A DNA stretch of 64,000 bases from Lachnospiraceae bacterium (GTDB lineage: Bacteria; Bacillota; Clostridia; Lachnospirales; Lachnospiraceae). Location of the stretch: assembly GCA_022787145.1 (NCBI GenBank), contig JALFVM010000182.1:1-64000 (forward strand), read 5' to 3'. Below are positions 34,894-44,800 of this stretch, in pieces. The position numbers and the translations under genes were made by a program. Under the pieces are notes generated by a model. That model made no database searches, was not told the DNA's origin, and saw only the letters and a list, made by a program, of their open reading frames with translations. Every line of letters starts with the position of its first letter. The first letter of the stretch is position 1.

Positions 34894-36033
34894 ATGAATA
34901 AAGCAATGATACGAAGGGGATGTCTGGCATTTGCCGGCATCCTTTTCCTTCTGTTTTTGTACCATTTTAATCAGATTGAAAAGGTGACACTGCTGGAAAC
35001 AGAAGGTCGGAGTTTTGAAAAGGCAGTGGTGGAGAAAATTGTTCAGGATAATGAGACGGAACATGGAAATACAGTGGGAGACCAGCAGGTTCTACTTCGA
35101 CTGTTGACCGGGGAGTACAAAGGCGAACTGGTGGAAGCAATCAGCTCTTCCGGTTACCTGTATGGTGCGCATTGTACGGTTGGAATGAAGGTGATTGCCA
35201 TTATCAGTGAGTCCTCCGGTGAACTGGTGGCTTCTGTGTACAGCCAAAACAGAGAACCAATGGTGCTTTTTATGGTAGTTCTGTTTGTGGCAGTTATTGT
35301 ACTGATTGGCGGAAAGAAAGGAATTTCTTCGGTGGCGGCTCTTGGATTTACTTTACTTTGCATCTGTTTCCTTTTTATGCCGATGATTTACAAAGGAATG
35401 TCACCGATAGGGGCTGCTGTTCTGGTCATTATCATTACAACCGTAGCAACGATGTATCTCATTGATGGATTGTCAGCAAAATCTGTTGCGGCTATGGCGG
35501 GAACGATTCTCGGTGTTGTGGCAGCTGGCGCATTTGCCTGGATTTTCGGCAAACTGACAGGAATTACCGGATACAATGTGGATGATATTGAAAATCTGAT
35601 TTACGTGCAGGATATGACGGGAATCCGTGTGGGAGAACTTTTATTTGCCGGTATTTTGATTGCGGCTCTTGGTGCTGTGATGGATGTGGGAATGTCGATT
35701 TCCGCGACGATTGCAGAATTAAAATTGAAAAATCCTGATATGACGGCGGGAGAATTGTTTCAGTCCGGGATGCATGTGGGAAAAGATATGATGGGAACGA
35801 TGTCAAATACGTTGATTCTTGCATTCACCGGAGGTTCACTCAATACGCTGGTGTATATTTACGCTTATAATTATGAGTACCGGCAGATTGTAAATATGTA
35901 TTCCGTGGGAATCGAATTGATGCAGGGAATCTCTGCAAGTCTTGGAGTTGTCTTGACAGTGCCGTTTACGTCATTGATTGCTGCGTGGCTCTTGCAACAG
36001 AATTCGCAAAAGTCCCGAGATACATCAAAATAG
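34894..36033 (+). CDS. YibE/F family membrane protein
   Basis: The 379-residue protein has an N-terminal membrane helix, a small extracytoplasmic beta domain (about 45-115) and about seven transmembrane helices. GKKGISSVAALGFTLL and GALMDVGMSI-like GAVMDVGMSISATI are YibE/F signatures. Function of the family is not established. It begins 6 bp after the phosphatase; a poor ribosome site suggests coupling. Confidence 0.88.
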   Translation: MNKAMIRRGCLAFAGILFLLFLYHFNQIEKVTLLETEGRSFEKAVVEKIVQDNETEHGNTVGDQQVLLRLLTGEYKGELVEAISSSGYLYGAHCTVGMKVIAIISESSGELVASVYSQNREPMVLFMVVLFVAVIVLIGGKKGISSVAALGFTLLCICFLFMPMIYKGMSPIGAAVLVIIITTVATMYLIDGLSAKSVAAMAGTILGVVAAGAFAWIFGKLTGITGYNVDDIENLIYVQDMTGIRVGELLFAGILIAALGAVMDVGMSISATIAELKLKNPDMTAGELFQSGMHVGKDMMGTMSNTLILAFTGGSLNTLVYIYAYNYEYRQIVNMYSVGIELMQGISASLGVVLTVPFTSLIAAWLLQQNSQKSRDTSK

Positions 36034-36080
36034 GAAAAAATATAAATCATGGTATCTTGACACATATCATATACTATATT

Positions 36081-36114
36081 AAAATTAATTTAAGAAAGTA
36101 ATTAAATTAATTTT
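36081..36114. promoter_or_regulatory. AT-rich inverted repeat before LacI gene
   Basis: AAAATTAATTT and AAATTAATTTT are perfect complements separated by 12 bases, 24 bp before the gene. A similar ATTTAATTTAATTAATTT string lies at the gene's 3' end (37147-37166). Likely an operator, possibly autoregulatory. Confidence 0.55.
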
Positions 36115-36137
36115 GTTTTGTTGTGACGGAGGGGTAT

Positions 36138-37151
36138 ATGGCGAAAAGTATAACGCTTGCAGATATTGCGGCAAGAGTCGGAGTGAGCAATGTAGCAGTT
36201 TCCAAAGCATTGTCCGGCAAGCCTGGTGTAAGCGATGAATTAAGAATGAAAATCAAACAGATTGCGGATGAAATGGGGTATGTTTCAAATACAGCTTTAA
36301 AAAGTGCTTCTGTGGAGACGGGAAATATCGGTGTGGTGATTCCGGAAAATTACTATGGATATTCCACCTCGTTTTATGGGCAGCTTTATGAACGTGTAGT
36401 ACGTGCGTTATTTGAGAATAAATATTATGGAATTCTGGAAATCCTGTCGAAAGATGATGAAAAAAATGGAAAACTTCCGAATGTCATGCTGGATGGGAAG
36501 GTAGATGGACTGATTTTCTTGGGACAGTTGGATCGTGATTATATCGAAAAGATGGTGAAGCAGACGGAACTCCCTGTATTTTTCCTGGATACGTATGTGC
36601 CGACGGTGGATTTTGACACGGTTATTTCTGATGGATACTATGGCATGTATATGATGACGCGCTACTTGATCGATCAGGGACATCGTCGAATCGGTTTTGT
36701 GGGGAATGTGGACAGTACCAGTAGTATTATGGATCGTTTCTGGGGCTATCGAAAAGCACTGCGGGAAGCCGGAATTGCTTTTTTGCCGGAATGGGAGATT
36801 TCCGACCGGGAAAAAGAGGGCAGGGCGTATGAGCGATTGGAATTGCCGGAAGAAATTTTGGATGCATATGCCTGCAATTGCGATCTGGTTGCGCATCGTC
36901 TGATTCAGACTCTGGAGGAAAATGGTTATGCAGTACCGCAGCAGGTTTCGGTCGTGGGATTTGACAATTTTCTGCCGATGGGAACGGCTATGGATGATCG
37001 GATTACGAGCTACGAGGTAAATATGAAGCGAATGGCGGAAACTTGTGTAAAGTCTCTGATTCGAAAAATGAAACATAAAAAATATGTATCGGGAATTCAG
37101 ATTGTCACAGGAAAAGTTGTGTTAAAGAAATCTGTGATGCCAAGAATTTAA
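36138..37151 (+). CDS. LacI family transcriptional regulator
   Basis: ATG 36138 follows GGAGGGG. The 337-residue protein has helix-turn-helix ITLADIAARVGVSNVAVSKAL and a sugar-binding-type effector domain (GVVIPENYYGYSTSFYGQLY, GHRRIGFVGN, VSVVGFDNFLPMG). The downstream beta-glucan genes suggest it senses a sugar; that cluster is broken. Confidence 0.9.
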   Translation: MAKSITLADIAARVGVSNVAVSKALSGKPGVSDELRMKIKQIADEMGYVSNTALKSASVETGNIGVVIPENYYGYSTSFYGQLYERVVRALFENKYYGILEILSKDDEKNGKLPNVMLDGKVDGLIFLGQLDRDYIEKMVKQTELPVFFLDTYVPTVDFDTVISDGYYGMYMMTRYLIDQGHRRIGFVGNVDSTSSIMDRFWGYRKALREAGIAFLPEWEISDREKEGRAYERLELPEEILDAYACNCDLVAHRLIQTLEENGYAVPQQVSVVGFDNFLPMGTAMDDRITSYEVNMKRMAETCVKSLIRKMKHKKYVSGIQIVTGKVVLKKSVMPRI

Positions 37152-37191
37152 TTTAATTAATTTAAAAAGTAGATTTATAAAAATAAGAGAA

Positions 37192-37223
37192 AAGAAGGAG
37201 TTATAAACAACTCCTTCTTTTTG
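37192..37223 (+). terminator. Terminator of LacI gene
   Basis: AAGAAGGAGTT pairs with AACTCCTTCTT over a 6-base loop, followed by TTTTTG. Confidence 0.85.
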
Positions 37224-37378
37224 TTCATAAACAAAAATTAATTATTAAGATATTAATTTATTAACATAAAAATAAATTAAAAAGTAGAAGTGCTGTTGTA
37301 GAAATGCACAAAAAATAAATGTAAAATTTGAATATAATAACGAAAATATGATTTGAAAGCGAAAAACGGCAATTAGCA

Positions 37379-37663
37379 CTTGACTTTGCAAAAGCAGCAC
37401 AGGGTGATGAGAAATTGCAGGAAGTTGTGGGCATGTATATCCGCAGACTCGGCACGGGAATTGTCAACATTGTCAATATTTTCCGACCGTAGCTGGTACT
37501 GCTTGGCGGTAGACTTTCCGGACAGGGAGAGGCGTTGACGAAACCACTTACCGCAATCATGAAGGAAGGATGTTTCGGAGGAGACAAGGGAGAACTTCCG
37601 GAAATTGCAATTGCAGCACTTGGCAACAAGGCCGGTATGATCGGCGCTGCAAGTCTGATATAA
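37379..37663 (+). pseudogene. ROK-family kinase C-terminal remnant
   Basis: The frame reads LDFAKAAQGDEKLQEVVGMY, then LGTGIVNIVNIFRP, a stop (TAG), then LVLLGGRLSGQGEALTKPL and AALGNKAGMIGAASLI before TAA. This is the last third of a ROK glucokinase-type protein. It lacks the start and catalytic part, and the TAG fits a CAG (Gln) to TAG change at the conserved FRPQ position. The 37224-37378 stretch before it is AT-rich and shows no gene. Confidence 0.75.
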
Positions 37664-37679
37664 AAAAGAGAGTGATTTT

Positions 37680-37716
37680 AAGGCGGCAAAGATGCAAATC
37701 TGCCGCCTTATTTAGA
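37680..37716 (+). terminator. Hairpin after ROK remnant
   Basis: AAGGCGGCA pairs with TGCCGCCTT over a 12-base loop, followed by ATTTAG. It separates the remnant from the MBL-fold gene. Confidence 0.7.
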
Positions 37717-37733
37717 ATAAAGGAATGATAGTT

Positions 37734-38330
37734 ATGTTTGAAAGAGTAAAAGTAGTTCAGATTAATGAGCATATATGGCTTCTGAACGATGCAGATGAGG
37801 CAACGGGATACCTTGTGGTTGGTAAAGAGAAGGCACTGATCATTGATACCATGAACGGATACGAAGATGTAAAGGCGATTGCGAAGACGCTGATGGATCT
37901 TCCGCTTACGGTGGTTAATACGCACGGACATCCAGATCACATTTTTGGAAATGTTTATTTTGATGAGGTCTATATGCACCCGGATGATTGGGAACTTGCC
38001 CGCAATTATACAAAAATTCCAGAATTTCAGAAGGCAGTGGGACAGCGCAATCTGAAATTTCCTCCGTTGCTTCCTGTAAAGGAAGGCGATATCTTTGATC
38101 TGGGAGGAGTAACACTGGAAGTGTATCACATACCAGGACACACACCTGGAGGAATCTGCCTGCTGGATCGAGAAAATCGGATTTTATTTACTGGAGACAG
38201 CATCATTGAGCAGACGTGGATGCAGATGAAAGAGAGTCTTCCGATTCCAGTATTCTTTGAGTCTTTAAACAAAATAACAGAGATTCTCTTTTTATTCCGG
38301 AAAGCGGAAATGGAATGCCGGACATTTTGA
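37734..38330 (+). CDS. MBL-fold metallohydrolase, 3'-truncated
   Basis: ATG 37734 (AAAGGAATG upstream) rather than 37725, where spacing is too short. The metallo-beta-lactamase fold is clear: NTHGHPDHIFGN (HxHxDH-like), HIPGHTPGGICLLD and LFTGDSII. After about residue 175 the sequence leaves the family and runs into the reading-frame shadow of a GH9 gene fragment, ending RKAEMECRTF. The final histidine ligand region seems lost. A deletion joined this gene to the GH9 fragment. Confidence 0.7.
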   Translation: MFERVKVVQINEHIWLLNDADEATGYLVVGKEKALIIDTMNGYEDVKAIAKTLMDLPLTVVNTHGHPDHIFGNVYFDEVYMHPDDWELARNYTKIPEFQKAVGQRNLKFPPLLPVKEGDIFDLGGVTLEVYHIPGHTPGGICLLDRENRILFTGDSIIEQTWMQMKESLPIPVFFESLNKITEILFLFRKAEMECRTF

Positions 38331-39403
38331 ATGAATGTCTGTATGAGTTGCGCTGGCTTATGAAGATGCAGATGGAGGACGGAAGCGTACGACACAAACT
38401 GACATCTATGCGTCACGCTAATTTTGTGATGCCGCATGAGGACAAACGTCAGATGATTCTGTTTCCGGTATCGACCATGGCAGTCGCGGATTTTGCCGCA
38501 ATTATGGCTCTGGCATCCCGTGTGTATAGCCCATATGAGGAGGTTTTTGCACAGGAAGTGCTGCAGGCTGCAAAGAAGGCATGGAGCTGGTTGGAAAATC
38601 ATCCGGAGTTTATTGGATTTGAAAATCCACAGGGATGTAATACCGGTGATTACGCAGATGCGGATGACAAAGATGAGCGTTTGTGGGCCGCATCGGAATT
38701 ATATCGGGCTTGTGGCGATGAAAAATATCTGAAGGCTGCATCAGAGTTTGTCAATCAAGTTTCTGATCTTACTGCGATGGGATGGAGTGATGTTGCAGGA
38801 TTTGCAGGATGGGCTTTTTTAACAGAGAATACGGACAGCAAAGAAGGAAAAACAGAGTTTTGTGAATTGCAGAACAGATTTCGAACTGTTTTTTTGGAAA
38901 AAGCAGAAGAAATCGTGAAAATAAGTCAGAAAAGCGGATACTTTGTGGCTTTGGAAAGCGAGGACTATGGATGGGGAAGTAATATGGTGCTTCTGAATCG
39001 CGCAATGATTCTGGCAACGGCTTATCTTCTGAAACCGGAAGAAAGCTATTTAAACACGGTAGTAAGACAGATGGACTATTTGTTGGGAATAAATGCTGTT
39101 GGGTATAGTTATATCACAGCAGTCGGCAGTGGTTCCTGTAAAAATCCCCATAACAGGGTAACTGTGTCTGACGGAATAGAAAACACGATACCGGGCTTTG
39201 TAGTAGGAGGCGCAAATGAGCATCCAGTTGATGAAAAAGCAGAATGGTTAATTGTTCCGGGAACACCGTCGATGAAATGCTTTTTGGATATCTGGGAGTG
39301 TTATTCTTTAAATGAGATAACGATTTACTGGAATTCACCGGCTATTTTTGTGGCTGCGTTTCTAACAGATGTAAACTCATATAAAGAACGCAATAGAATC
39401 TAA
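38270..39403 (+). pseudogene. Glycoside hydrolase family 9, N-terminally truncated
   Basis: The GH9 frame is readable from about 38273 (NNRDSLFIPESGNGMPDIL); the ATG at 38315 sits inside this conserved motif. The rest matches a GH9 catalytic domain to its end: PHNRVT near residue 295 and the proton-donor region YSLNEITIYWNSP near 337. The Ig-like domain and the segment with the catalytic aspartates (DAGDYGKY-type) are missing, so hydrolysis of beta-1,4-glucan is not expected. An ORF of 362 residues remains open. Confidence 0.75.
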
Positions 39404-39545
39404 ACTTATAAGGAATTAGCGAAGATGCAGATGTGATATTCAGCATAATTATTTCCATTTGACAGGAAATATCTATGAAGTAAAAATAAGACATTCTTTT
39501 GACAGATGTCAAGGATTATTTTATAAAAATAGGAGGAAATTTACT

Positions 39546-40781
39546 ATGGGATTTCGAGAGGATTTTGTGTGGGGCGCTGCGACAAGTGCATATCAGATTG
39601 AGGGCGCGGTAACTGGAGAAGGAAAAGGAGAGCATATCTGGGATGTCTGCACGAGAGAACCGGGATATGTATTTGAAAGGCATACAGGAGAAGTGGCTTG
39701 TGACCATTACCACAGATATCGCGAGGATGTAAAAATCATGAAGGAAATCGGCCTGAAAGCCTACCGTTTTTCGATTGACTGGTCACGTGTGCTGCCGGAT
39801 GGATTTGGCCGCGTCAATGAAAAGGGAATTGCATTTTACAATGCATTGATTGATGAACTTCTGGAAAATGGAATCGAGCCATATATCACACTGTTTCACT
39901 GGGAACTTCCGTATGAAATTTATAAGCGCGGCGGATGGATGAATCCGCAGATTGTAGAATGACTTCGTGTTCCGTTAAGAGATACATTTGAGATGTCTCA
40001 CAATGCACTGAAAGCGCATGGAAGAGCCGTACAGATGCTTCGTCAGTATGGAAAACAGCCGTTGACGATTGGATATGCTCCGACTTGCGGTATGTGCTAT
40101 CCGGAAACAGAAAAAGCAGAAGATATCGAGGCGGCAAGACAGGCACAGTTTGCACTGCAGCCGGATGACCGCAACTGGACCTGGAACATTTCCTGGTGGT
40201 CTGATCCGGTTCTTCTTGGACATTATCCGGAGGAAGCTCTTGTTCGCTATGAGAAATATCTTCCAAAGATTACAGAAGAAGATATGAAATTGATCTCTGA
40301 GCCGATTGATGTATATGGACAGAATATTTATAATGGTAGATGTATCCGCATGGGGGCAGACGGAAAGCCGGAAGAAGTAAAGAGATACGAGGGATTTCCA
40401 AAGACTGCCATTGACTGGCCGGTGACACCGGAATGTCTGTACTGGGGACCGAAATTTTTGTATGAGCGTTACCAGAAACCGATGTATATTACAGAGAATG
40501 GTATGTCCTGTCATGACGTGATTTCTCTGGACGGCAAAGTGCACGATCCAAACAGAATTGATTTTCTGGCGAGATATCTTCATGAGCTGAAACGTGCAGC
40601 AGGAGAGATTGATCTGCGAGGATACTTCCAGTGGTCGCTGATGGACAATTTTGAGTGGGCAAAGGGATATTCAGAGCGTTTTGGTCTGGTTTATGTGGAT
40701 TACAAGACACAGGAGCGAATCCTGAAAGATTCTGCATATTGGTATCGCGATGTAATCAAAAACAATGGTCAGCAGTTATAG
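39546..40781 (+). pseudogene. GH1 beta-glucosidase with internal deletion and stop
   Basis: ATG 39546 follows AGGAGG and opens MGFREDFVWGAATSAYQIEG. The frame stops with TGA at 39961 after GGWMNPQIVE, then continues in the same frame (LRVPLRDTFEMSHNAL) to the normal C-terminus. About 40-45 residues are missing, including the NEP acid/base glutamate. The nucleophile motif YITENGMS is kept. The single codon TGA lies exactly at the junction. Confidence 0.9.
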
Positions 40782-40862
40782 AAGGATAAAATTTTTAAAG
40801 TAATCAAGGTTTTGACACCTAAATCATTTTATGAATGAAGCAAGAAAACAGGAGGAATAGAT

Positions 40863-41393
40863 ATGTGCAGCAGTCCATTTGAGACATTAACATCAGAAAG
40901 AATAAAGATGGGAAGATTTATCATTGTTTCTGATCAAGTAAAAGTCAATGACAAAGTCTGCCCTTATGATTATTTGGAGATGAAAGAAGGAGTCTGCATC
41001 CTTCCATTTCATGGCGATAAGGTCATTACTTTAAAGGAATACCGTTATCCAATCCGCTCCTGGCAGAGGGAACTGCCGGGAGGATTAATTGATCCAGGTG
41101 AAACACCAGAAACGGCGGCAGAGAGAGAATTGCTTGAAGAAACGGGATATCATGTGGAACAGCTCATTTCGCTCGGGGCTTTTTATCCTTCTTTCGGCTC
41201 TACCAACGAAAAAATTTATCTGTTTGAGGCGGTTTGCGCTAAGCGAATAGATACTAGCCTGGATGAGGCGGAAGTTCTGAATCTGGAAGAAATTCCAGTC
41301 TCAGAACTGGAACATATGATTGCTTGTGGAGAATTTATGCATGGAGCCGGGCTTGCAGCCTGGGCTAAACACTGCTGTCCTTCCAAAAAATAG
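40863..41393 (+). CDS. Nudix hydrolase
   Basis: The 176-residue protein has a perfect Nudix box, GGLIDPGETPETAAERELLEETGY, at about residues 76-99, in the ADP-ribose/nucleoside-diphosphate-sugar pyrophosphatase style. AGGAGG precedes the ATG. Substrate is not deducible. A GACGGTTCT palindrome starts 20 bp after the stop. Confidence 0.9.
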   Translation: MCSSPFETLTSERIKMGRFIIVSDQVKVNDKVCPYDYLEMKEGVCILPFHGDKVITLKEYRYPIRSWQRELPGGLIDPGETPETAAERELLEETGYHVEQLISLGAFYPSFGSTNEKIYLFEAVCAKRIDTSLDEAEVLNLEEIPVSELEHMIACGEFMHGAGLAAWAKHCCPSKK

Positions 41394-41412
41394 TTGATAT
41401 CGAGTGAGACAT

Positions 41413-41463
41413 TGGGGACGGTTCTAGTCCGGAATTTAAAAATTCCGAGCCAGAACCGTCCCT
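41413..41463. repeat. GACGGTTCT palindromic repeat, full copy
   Basis: GGGACGGTTCT ... AGAACCGTCCC arms with inner CGGAATTT/AATTCCG stem around a 3-base centre. It follows the Nudix gene and may terminate it. Confidence 0.85.
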
Positions 41464-41505
41464 TTGTACACATGTTCCATACCTGCATCCCATTTTAATT
41501 TCAGA

Positions 41506-41533
41506 TTGCAAAATACCTAAAAAATGGTATAAT
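41506..41533 (+). promoter_or_regulatory. Promoter upstream of surface-protein operon
   Basis: TTGCAA (41506-41511), 16 bp, TATAAT (41528-41533). The next large gene is the CotH protein at 41874. Confidence 0.55.
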
Positions 41534-41593
41534 TTTATATAAGTATACGATTTTGTGCACAGAGGTGAAGAAAAATATGGAAAAGAATATTTT

Positions 41594-41623
41594 TGATTCG
41601 GGTATCCATTTTGACACCCGAAT
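41594..41623. repeat. Short palindrome
   Basis: GATTCGGGT pairs with ACCCGAATC over a 12-base loop; no T-run. It includes a TTTTGACACC core also seen at about 40810 and, as TTTTGACACT, at 116. Confidence 0.4.
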
Positions 41624-41661
41624 CATATGTATGGAATCATCCGAAGAGGAAGGAGGTAACG

Positions 41662-41811
41662 GTGCACTGTGTGGGTGCTATGTTCAGCAATGAAAATGGA
41701 ATGATTGTTCTGGAAGGTTATCACCGGCTGTTTGATGATCTGTCTCAAAAACGTGCTGTGGCCAAGAACAGACAAGGTGATTGCGAGAACATTGATTCAT
41801 GTAAGATATGA
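41662..41811 (+). CDS. Small ORF of 49 residues, unknown
   Basis: GTG at 41662 has an AGGAGG site 5 bp upstream. The peptide (GAMFSNENGMIVLEGYHRLF in the middle) matches no family I recognise and ends 62 bp before the CotH start. It could be a leader peptide or a fragment of a lost gene. Confidence 0.3.
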   Translation: MHCVGAMFSNENGMIVLEGYHRLFDDLSQKRAVAKNRQGDCENIDSCKI

Positions 41812-41873
41812 TGTTGCCATACATAAGAGAGTTTCACATTACAGAAAAAGCAACAAAGATAGGAGGGTATGAA

Positions 41874-44800
41874 GTGAAAAAGAAAAAGTGGATGGCAGCG
41901 TGCCTTGCGTTTGCTTTGAGTATCAGCAATAGTTTTTGCTATACAGGGGCAGCTACTGTTGATTTGAACTTAACGGAAGATGGTGTGGAAAATCAAATGC
42001 TGGAGGAAGAACAGCCAAAGGAGGATTTGCCATCTGTTGGGACACAAGAGCTGGACATTTCTGAGACGGATGTTTCTGAGTTAGATGTCTCTGAGTTGGA
42101 AAATTCTGAATTGGAGACTTCAAAATCAGAGACTTCTGAATTGGAAGAATCTGAACCGGAGACTTCTGAGATAGAATTTCCAGGAGATACTCTTATTTAT
42201 CATGCACAGGATGCAGAGATTTCTGCACAGAAGATTGAGGATGAATGGTACTTGTTTCTTCCTTCAACAGAACGTGCAGAGGCGTTTCGGGTAGAATGCC
42301 AGCTGGAAGATGGATCTGAACTTTGGATTTCAGGCAGTCAGAAAGAAGAAGGGGTTTTACTGGAAGAGGAAATGGATCTTTCTTCTGTTGCAGTTGAGGA
42401 AGAACATGTCTGGCCGGTGCAATTATCCATCCGTAAAGAAAATACATTGGTGGCAGAACAGAAACTGAATGTTATGTACTCGGAAAATATTTCTTCTATG
42501 TTTATCACAAGCAAGGATAAGGACAATGCAGGCCGGGACTACGTGGATGCTGTTAAGGGAAATAAAGGTTCTGGCAGTATGACTCTTTGTGATGCAGATG
42601 GAAATGAAATTTACAACAGTACTTTTAAAGAGATTAAGGCGAGAGGAAATTCCTCATACAAGTATTATCCGAAAAAGTCCTATCAGATAAAGCTGGGTGA
42701 CAAAGCTTCTTTAATTCCGGGGACAAAGGAACATAAAACCTGGATTTTGCTTGCTCAGTACAACGATCCTTTGAAAATTGCAGATAAGACGTGGAAAGAT
42801 GTTGCCAATTATCTGGATGATGCATATGAGCCGGATGAGACGTACACGGATCTGTATTATGACGGGGAATACCGTGGGACGTATATGATTTCTGAAAAAG
42901 TACAGATTGATTCTGAAAGAATCGACATTACAGATGCAGAGGCATTGTATGAGGAATGCAATGAAAATTACGGCAGTGATGCTGTGATTCAGAAAGCGAA
43001 GAACAAATACGGAAAATATTACAAATACACGGAAGGCTTGACGGAACCAGAGGAGCGTTCTTTTTTGCTGGAGATGAATGGAAGAGCCGGGGATGAAGTA
43101 AACTGGTTTAAACTGAAATCCGGCCTTGGAATCAATATTAAAACTCCCGAATATGTGGGAAAAAATGATGGAAAATATATCAGTGAATATGTGCAGGAAT
43201 TTGAGAATGCCATTATGGCGATGGATGAAAATGGCAATCACACAGGTCAGAATCCGGATACAGGATTGTTTTATTATGATTATGCAGATCTGGATAGCCT
43301 TGTGCGTATTTATCTTCTGAACAGTGTTTCCGGATACAATGACGGATTCTGGAGATCGCTTTATATGTATAAGGATACGGAAGGTTTGATGAAATTCGGA
43401 CCTATCTGGGATATGGATTTGACACTCGGAACAGGATGGATCAATCCTCCTGAAGCGCAGAGTGAACCGATGGGATTGACGGTATGGGGCAGCCATCTGA
43501 TACAGATTCCAAGTTTCAGACAGGCAGTTCGTACTTATTATGAAGAACATTTTCCGACAATCTCAGCAGCACTTCAGGGAGACAGCGAGGCGTCAGCCCA
43601 GACGGGAATCACCCCGTTGTGGGACAGAGTTGAGCAGGTCAGAGCGTCTGCGCGTATGGATTATAAAGTATGGCCAATTCGGATCAAATGTGCCTCTCCG
43701 TACGCAAAATATCCAAATCAGACATACGCAGAGTACCTTGCATCAGGGTGCATTCCGCTGTTTGAATTATGGCCGGAGGATATGACGTTTGATCAGGTTG
43801 CAGATGCAAGGATTGCATGGCAGAGGGAACATGACAGCTGGCAGCAGAGCTATTTTGGAGGAATGCAAACGGAGCATGCACATGTATATGGTGCTGCGAC
43901 AGATAATGGCAATGGAACACATACAAGAGCATGTATGGGATGCGGAGAAATAAAAACAGAAGACTGCAAGAAAACACTGGTCTCACAGACAGAGCCGTCT
44001 GCATCCGATATGGGACATGAAATATACGAATGCAGCGTCTGTAAGGGAAGGCAGACTGTAAATACGACACTGGAACGCAGTGAAAAATTTACAAAATCGA
44101 AAATCACCTATAAGGTTCTTATAAAGGATCAATGTGTAAGACCGAATCAGGCAGTTTCTGCGACGAAGAAATTGCCGTCCACGGTCAAATTTGGAGGTAT
44201 TACTTATCGAGTATATCCGACAAGCCAGGAGGCATTTGGAACACCGCCCTCATTAAAGGCGACAAACGCAGGTTATAACAGTGTGAAAATCAGCTGGAGT
44301 AAAGTAAAAGGTGCGGATGCAATGGCGATTTACCTATATGATCCGGTAAAAAAGAAGACGACCTGGAAGGCAAATGTCCCACAGGCACAGGGAAGCTATG
44401 TGATGTCTGGTCTGACAAGCGGCAAAAAATATGATTTTAAAGTACGGGCATTTTATTGCGATTCGGAAGGAAGGGAGCTCGGAAAATATTCCAAGGCTGT
44501 CAGTGCAGTACCGGAGCTTGGCAAATTAAGTTCTGTTTCTGCTGACCGAAGATCCTATAACAGCGTGAGACTGAGCTGGAAAGCTCCAACAGAGGCAGAT
44601 GGAGTATCCATTTATCTGTATCATCCGTCAACAAAACGTACAACCTGGAAGGTCAATGTGAAAAAAGGAACTTCTGATTATACGATGTCGGGACTTAAGA
44701 CAGGGCAGGTGTACTATTTTAAGATGCGTTCCTATAAGAATGTCAATGGTAAGAAAATCTATGGCGCGTTTACAGGCACGTTATCAGCCACCCCATCTCT

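Noticed and set aside
9788..41463. Dispersed repeats as a CRISPR array
   Set aside because: Copies are kilobases apart and palindromic; there are no regular spacers and no cas genes.
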